From assembly GCA_903958995.1 (NCBI GenBank), contig CAJBVG010000076.1, forward strand, positions 1-11,509: 11,509 nt of DNA. The letters are read 5' to 3'. This DNA is from an uncultured bacterium (lineage in GTDB: Bacteria > Bacteroidota > Bacteroidia > Sphingobacteriales > Sphingobacteriaceae). Shown in pieces: positions 7,771 through 11,509 of the stretch (positions within the stretch are counted from its first letter, which is position 1; each line of letters opens with the position of its first letter). The notes beneath the pieces were generated by a model. That model searched no databases, was not told the DNA's origin, and was given only the letters and a program-made list of their open reading frames with translations. A program made the position numbers and the translations under genes.

Positions 7771-8322
7771 ATGAGTTATAAAAGTGTAAATTCTCTATCT
7801 GAATTAATATCCATAGCAGAACAACAAGATGCAAACCTCGCAGAGTCGTGGTTTGAACGTGTAGAACTTATTAAGCATAAAGTAAAATTTGTGAAAAATC
7901 GCCCACGTATACTTTGTCTAGAATCTATCGATCCTATCGTTGTAGCTGGAAAATGGATTCCAGAGCTTATTGATAATGCAGGAGGAGAACATCTTTTAGT
8001 AAATTCCACAGAACCACCTACTACCATTACATTTAACGAACTTTTAGCTTCTGATCCAGATGGAATTATTATCGCCATTAATGGAAATTCCAAAGAACTT
8101 ACTCGTACTCAATTAGAAATGTTTATCCATTCAGACGATTGGAAACAATTAAAAGCCGTACAAAAAGGACATGTTTTTGTAGCCGATGGAGATAAGTACT
8201 TCTATACTCCAGGAGAAGGATTAATTGAAACTGCCGAGATGATTGCCGAAATTCTACAGGTGAATCAATTCTTTTATGGCATGGAAGGTCAGTATTGGGA
8301 GCAAATGCCCGTAATACTATAA
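7771..8322 (+). CDS. Half-length cobalamin/siderophore-binding-like protein without signal peptide
   Basis: The 183-residue product matches the C-terminal half of type III periplasmic-binding folds (PF01497-like, BtuF type). Residues 8-42 look like the helix linking the two lobes. RILCLESIDPIVVAGKWIPELIDNAGGEHLL (45-75) and FNELLASDPDGIII (88-101) are typical of the second lobe, as are DWKQLKAVQKGHVFVADGDKYF (123-144) and the final helix LIETAEMIAEILQ (151-163). The first lobe, with its usual SLLPSATE-like start, is missing, and no signal peptide or lipobox is present, so it should be cytoplasmic. An in-frame TAA at 7759-7761 closes the frame upstream, so this is not a start-site error. Related leaderless proteins annotated as cobalamin-binding are known, but usually with both lobes. 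It diverges from the family 5 binding lipoprotein. Ligand binding by a single lobe is doubtful; a partner, sensor or degenerate role is possible. Confidence 0.8.
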   Translation: MSYKSVNSLSELISIAEQQDANLAESWFERVELIKHKVKFVKNRPRILCLESIDPIVVAGKWIPELIDNAGGEHLLVNSTEPPTTITFNELLASDPDGIIIAINGNSKELTRTQLEMFIHSDDWKQLKAVQKGHVFVADGDKYFYTPGEGLIETAEMIAEILQVNQFFYGMEGQYWEQMPVIL

Positions 8323-8358
8323 ATCATTCGTTTTCAAGGATTAAGCTTTTTGATATTT

Positions 8359-8392
8359 GCCTAAATTATGCGAAAAAGATTCGTATTTTAGC
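8359..8392. other. Imperfect inverted repeat upstream of parA
   Basis: Bases 8368-8374 pair with 8380-8386 (seven pairs, one G-T) around a 5-base loop. After a 2-base bulge, 8361-8365 pair with 8387-8391. It sits about 40 bases after the stop of the preceding gene and about 80 before parA. No T-run follows, so it is a weak terminator candidate; it could also be an operator. The remaining spacer to 8469 is AT-rich with a run of eight T at 8450-8457 and no convincing promoter. Confidence 0.35.
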
Positions 8393-8469
8393 AAATCTAT
8401 GAAAATGTAAAAAAATGCCTTTTTGTGAGCATTTAACAACATTTTTATGTTTTTTTTGAGATTTAGACC

Positions 8470-9273
8470 ATGGGAAAAATTATTGCATTAGCAAATCAAA
8501 AAGGTGGAGTTGGTAAAACAACCTCTTCAATTAACTTGGCTGCTAGTTTGGCTGTATTAGAATTTAAGACCTTGCTAGTGGATGCAGATCCTCAAGCAAA
8601 TGCTACTTCGGGGATTGGGTACGACCCACGTGAAATTAAATCGAGCATTTACGAGTGTATCATCAATGGGATTGATCCTAAAGAAGCGATACTTCAAACG
8701 AATACTCCTAATTTGGATTTAATTCCTGCACATATTGACTTAGTAGGTGCTGAAATTGAGATGATCAACTTAACAGATCGAGAACATAAAATGAAAGAAG
8801 TGTTCGCGAAAATTAAAGATCAATATGATTTTATCATCATCGATTGTTCGCCTTCATTAGGATTAATCACGATCAACTCCTTAACTGCAGCGGATTCTGT
8901 TATTATCCCAGTGCAATGTGAATACTTTGCGTTAGAAGGATTAGGGAAATTATTAAACACCATAAAAATTGTACAAGCAAGATTAAATCCAGATTTACAA
9001 ATCGAAGGGATTTTATTAACCATGTACGATGTTCGTTTACGTTTATCAAACCAAGTAGTGGAAGAAGTAAAAACACATTTCCAAGATTTAGTTTTTAATA
9101 CCATCATACAACGAAATACAAGATTGAGTGAGGCTCCAAGTTTCGGAGTATCGGTTATTATGCATGATGCAACCAGTAAAGGAGCTATCAATTATTTAAA
9201 TTTAGCCAAAGAGATTTTGGTGAAGAACGGATTAGCGAAAGAAGAAATTAAATTAGATTCAAACAATGAGTAG
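8470..9273 (+). CDS. parA: Chromosome-partitioning ATPase ParA/Soj
   Basis: This 267-residue cytoplasmic ATPase binds DNA non-specifically as an ATP dimer and, with ParB bound to parS, drives segregation of the chromosome origin region. It shows the deviant Walker A KGGVGKTT (11-18, signature Lys11 and Lys16), the A' motif VDADPQANAT (37-46) and the Walker B IIIDCSPSLG (122-131, Asp125). The C-terminal half also fits the family: PVQCEYFALEGL, then TMYDVRLRLSNQV, then NTRLSEAPSFG. The length is that of short chromosomal Soj proteins without the N-terminal helix-turn-helix of plasmid ParA, so it is unlikely to repress its own promoter through such a domain. The ATG at 8470 gives the usual N-terminus. 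The gene overlaps parB by 8 bases, which suggests translational coupling. A CACGTGAAA parS-like half match lies inside the gene near 8627. Confidence 0.97.
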   Translation: MGKIIALANQKGGVGKTTSSINLAASLAVLEFKTLLVDADPQANATSGIGYDPREIKSSIYECIINGIDPKEAILQTNTPNLDLIPAHIDLVGAEIEMINLTDREHKMKEVFAKIKDQYDFIIIDCSPSLGLITINSLTAADSVIIPVQCEYFALEGLGKLLNTIKIVQARLNPDLQIEGILLTMYDVRLRLSNQVVEEVKTHFQDLVFNTIIQRNTRLSEAPSFGVSVIMHDATSKGAINYLNLAKEILVKNGLAKEEIKLDSNNE

Positions 9274-10189
9274 TGCTGTAAAAAGAAACGCCTTAGGGAA
9301 AGGATTAGGAGCTTTATTAAGTGATAAAGATCAAGTAGCAAATGCAGATTCCGCTATCGGAACCACAGCTAATGCTCAGCCCGCAGTAAATTCTATTGCA
9401 GCTATTCCATTAAATCAAATAGAAGCTAACCCTTTTCAACCTAGAGATCAGTTTGAAGAAGAAGCTTTAAACGAATTAGCAGAGTCGATAAAATTACAAG
9501 GGATTATTCAACCCCTTACTGTTCGTCGATTATCAGCAAAATCATACCAATTAATTTCTGGTGAACGTAGACTTCGTGCTAGTAAAATAGCAGGATTGAC
9601 AGAAGTTCCTGCATACATCAGAACGGCCAACGATCAAGAAATGATCGAGATGGCTTTAATTGAAAACATTCAACGTGAAAATTTAAATGCAATGGAAGTT
9701 GCCTTTAGTTTCCAACGTATGATTGATGAGTGTAATTTAAAGCAAGATGAATTAGGTGAACGTGTAGGGAAAAATAGAACAACAGTTACCAACTACTTAC
9801 GTTTATTGAAATTACCACCAATGATTCAAGCAGCCATTCGCGATCAACAGATTTCAATGGGTCATGCTAGAGCAATGGTAAGTATGGAAAATATCGACCA
9901 ACAGTTGTATGTGTTTAAAGAAATTTTAACCAAAGATTTGTCGGTTCGTAAAGTAGAAGACCTCGTTCGTTCAATGCTTACTCCTAAAAAAGAAGGCAAA
10001 GAAAAAGTGAGCAACACTGGTAAATTCCTAACGAATAATTTCGAATATCAAAAAATACAAGACGACTTAAGTTCTAAATTCGGCAATAAAGTATTGATTA
10101 AAGCAGATGATAAAGGCAAGGGAAATATTAATATTCCGTTCCTTTCAACAGATGATTTAAATCGAATTTTAGAAATGTTGGATTGGTAA
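9266..10189 (+). CDS. parB: Chromosome-partitioning protein ParB/Spo0J
   Basis: The 307-residue ParB is a CTP-dependent DNA clamp that loads at parS sites and stimulates ParA. The N-terminal KRNALGKGLGALLSD (6-20) is the conserved ParA-contacting leader. The CTPase domain follows, with NPFQPRDQFEEEALNELAESI (55-75, interrupted here only by normal variation), GERRLRA (99-105, CTP-binding) and ENIQRENL (133-140). The parS-binding helix-turn-helix spans about 158-205 (KQDELGERVGKNRTTVTNYL, then SMGHARAMV). The C-terminal 255-307 is the dimerisation region, ending LNRILEMLDW. All family motifs are intact and the length is normal. It follows parA with an 8-base overlap and precedes the DUF5683 gene by 9 bases, so these genes should share one mRNA. 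No perfect parS palindrome is present in the window; sites elsewhere on the chromosome are expected. Confidence 0.97.
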   Translation: MSSAVKRNALGKGLGALLSDKDQVANADSAIGTTANAQPAVNSIAAIPLNQIEANPFQPRDQFEEEALNELAESIKLQGIIQPLTVRRLSAKSYQLISGERRLRASKIAGLTEVPAYIRTANDQEMIEMALIENIQRENLNAMEVAFSFQRMIDECNLKQDELGERVGKNRTTVTNYLRLLKLPPMIQAAIRDQQISMGHARAMVSMENIDQQLYVFKEILTKDLSVRKVEDLVRSMLTPKKEGKEKVSNTGKFLTNNFEYQKIQDDLSSKFGNKVLIKADDKGKGNINIPFLSTDDLNRILEMLDW

Positions 10190-10198
10190 ATTTTCGTA

Positions 10199-10756
10199 AT
10201 GAAAACAGTTATCCTAGCTTGTTTGATGTTTTTGCAAATCACAGCATTTGCACAAAATTCTTCATCAAGTGTATTGAAAGCACCTGTTCATTCAGCTTCT
10301 AAAGCTTCTAATATGTCGGCGATGTTGCCAGGCCTTGGTCAGGTATACAATAAACAAGCATGGAAAGTTCCCATTATTTATGCTGGAGCAGGGGCATTAA
10401 TTTATTCAATGTCATGGAACAACCAATACTATCAAAAATATTTAACAGCATATAAGTTAGATTCAGATACTTCTTCTGCGACAAACAGTGAATTCAATGG
10501 TTTGTATTCTGTAGAAAATTTAATCGTACTAAAAGATTATTACCGTAGAAATAGAGATTTCTCTGCTATTGGTTTAGTATTGCTCTACACAGCGAATGTT
10601 ATTGATGCCTATGTGTACGGTCAATTCTTTAATTTTGATGTGAGTGATGATCTAAGCATGCAACTTAAGCCATATGTAGTTCCCAATATAACGAATTATC
10701 ATACTGGTGCCTGGACCACTACGACTGGACTAAGTCTTCAAGTAAAATTTAAATAA
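10199..10756 (+). CDS. DUF5683 membrane protein of unknown function
   Basis: This 185-residue protein has a signal peptide ending near Ala18 (ITAFA before Q19) and a short Ser-rich linker. The DUF5683 block follows: MLPGLGQVYNKQAWKVPIIYAG (42-63) with a membrane-prone stretch through residue 72, a loop, YYRRNRD (114-120), a second hydrophobic stretch (121-140) with the acidic Asp136, and FDVSDDLSMQLKP (146-158). The C-terminal residues 160-185 are beta-like. It is therefore probably an envelope protein, in the inner or outer membrane. The LPGLGQ-Y element resembles small membrane domains such as TM2, but that likeness is my inference. Its function is unknown. In Bacteroidota this family is commonly encoded between parB and dapB, as here, with spacers of 9 and 1 bases. 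That placement ties its expression to chromosome partition and cell-wall precursor synthesis without proving a shared role. Confidence 0.88.
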   Translation: MKTVILACLMFLQITAFAQNSSSSVLKAPVHSASKASNMSAMLPGLGQVYNKQAWKVPIIYAGAGALIYSMSWNNQYYQKYLTAYKLDSDTSSATNSEFNGLYSVENLIVLKDYYRRNRDFSAIGLVLLYTANVIDAYVYGQFFNFDVSDDLSMQLKPYVVPNITNYHTGAWTTTTGLSLQVKFK

Positions 10757-10757
10757 G

Positions 10758-11507
10758 ATGAACATCGCGCTAATTGGTTACGGAAAGATGGGTAAGGAGA
10801 TTGAGAAAATCGCCATCGAAAAAGGACATCAAATCGTTTTGAAAATTACTCGTGAAAATACGGATGAACTTACGGTTGAAAATCTTAAAAATGCTGATGT
10901 AGCTATTGAGTTTTCTACACCTCATACTGTAGTTGATAATATTAAATTATGTGCATTGGCGGGTACTCCAGTTGTTGTTGGTACTACAGCATGGTACAAT
11001 CAATTTGAAGAAGTAAACAATTTAATTGCTGAACATAATGCTGCATTATTTTACGCAACAAATTTCAGTATCGGTGTGAATTTATTTTTCAAAATCAATG
11101 AGATGGCGGCAAGCTTAATGAAAGATTTTGATTTTGAAGTGAGCATGGATGAAATTCACCATACACACAAATTAGATGCTCCAAGTGGTACAGCCATTAC
11201 AACTGCAGAACGCATTATGGCAAATTATCCAGCAAAAAACACATGGGCAAACAAAATTGTTACAGATACAACAGTAGATAGGGATACTAAAAAAAATGCC
11301 TCTGAGTTAATGATACGTTCGGTTCGCAAGGATGAAGTTCCTGGAACCCATACGGTGTATTACGATTCGGATGTAGATACTATTGAAATTTCGCATATTG
11401 CACATAGCAGAAAAGGCTTTGCAAAAGGAGCTGTGAGTGCTGCCGAATGGATTATTGCTAAAAAAGGAATATTTAACATGAACGATTTATTAGCGTTCAA
11501 CAAATAA
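10758..11507 (+). CDS. dapB: 4-hydroxy-tetrahydrodipicolinate reductase
   Basis: The 249-residue cytoplasmic enzyme reduces 4-hydroxy-tetrahydrodipicolinate to tetrahydrodipicolinate with NAD(P)H, a step toward diaminopimelate and lysine. The N-terminal Rossmann fold starts MNIALIGYGKMGKEI (glycine-rich loop 7-12). VVVGTTAWY (72-80) and ATNFSIGVNLFF (100-111) line the cofactor and substrate clefts. The signature EIHHTHKLDAPSGTA (132-146) holds the likely catalytic His134 and Lys138, matching His159 and Lys163 of the E. coli enzyme. RSVRKDEVPGTHTVYY and IEISHIAHSRKGFAKGA close the substrate-binding domain. The protein is slightly shorter than the roughly 270-residue E. coli form, which I take to be normal for this phylum. 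The start is one base after the DUF5683 stop, so it is the fourth gene of the par operon. The stop is two bases from the window edge; a signal peptidase gene (lepB) often follows in this phylum. Confidence 0.97.
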   Translation: MNIALIGYGKMGKEIEKIAIEKGHQIVLKITRENTDELTVENLKNADVAIEFSTPHTVVDNIKLCALAGTPVVVGTTAWYNQFEEVNNLIAEHNAALFYATNFSIGVNLFFKINEMAASLMKDFDFEVSMDEIHHTHKLDAPSGTAITTAERIMANYPAKNTWANKIVTDTTVDRDTKKNASELMIRSVRKDEVPGTHTVYYDSDVDTIEISHIAHSRKGFAKGAVSAAEWIIAKKGIFNMNDLLAFNK

Positions 11508-11509
11508 TA

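Noticed and set aside
8413..8434. AAATGC and GCATTT inverted repeat upstream of parA
   Set aside because: Six pairs around a 10-base loop in AT-rich DNA is within chance expectation.
8438..8458. Short hairpin AACAT-TTTT-ATGTT followed by a T-run, terminator-like
   Set aside because: The stem has five pairs with a single G-C pair, too weak to trust; the run may simply be AT-rich leader DNA just before parA.
7776..10242. Minus-strand frames at 7776-8093, 8820-9191 and 10048-10242
   Set aside because: They are antisense to the BtuF-like, parA and parB genes and show no motif or start context of their own.

Overview
The window looks like chromosomal DNA of a low-GC member of the Bacteroidota, most likely near the Flavobacteriales. 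The evidence is a secreted protease with a type IX secretion (T9SS) C-terminal sorting domain, a glycoside hydrolase family 92 (GH92) mannosidase, type II thymidine kinase of the Bacteroidota kind, DUF5683 in a parA-parB-DUF5683-dapB order, very weak Shine-Dalgarno signals and AT-rich spacers. Gene density is high. No stretch over 300 bases lacks a gene; the longest spacer is the 147 bases before parA. I see no tRNA, rRNA, CRISPR array, insertion sequence, phage gene or obvious recent transfer.

Left part (1-4750): a GH92 alpha-mannosidase gene on the minus strand runs off the left edge, so only its N-terminal 507 residues are present. Diverging from it is a small lipoprotein of unknown function, followed by a 948-residue secreted subtilisin-like protease with a T9SS sorting domain. 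An intergenic repeat with a strong hairpin separates the protease from the next, convergent gene.

Middle part (4820-8322): thymidine kinase on the minus strand diverges from an unrecognised 213-residue cytoplasmic protein. That protein meets, tail to tail, an orphan family 5 (oligopeptide-type) solute-binding lipoprotein; their stop codons share a TTAA. Diverging from the lipoprotein is a leaderless half-length protein related to cobalamin/iron-siderophore binding proteins.

Right part (8470-11507): a tight co-directional operon of parA, parB, a DUF5683 membrane protein and dapB. Spacings are -8, +9 and +1 bases. ParA and ParB segregate the chromosome origin. DapB makes tetrahydrodipicolinate for lysine and, depending on the organism, diaminopimelate for peptidoglycan. 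DUF5683 has no known function.

The mannosidase, protease and peptide-binding lipoprotein would together suit an organism that digests glycoproteins and takes up peptides, but this is an inference from neighbourhood only. I do not see a clear undescribed defence or mobile system. The best leads are the half-length cobalamin-binding-like protein, DUF5683 inside the partition operon, the intergenic repeat at 4759-4818 and the small unknown proteins.
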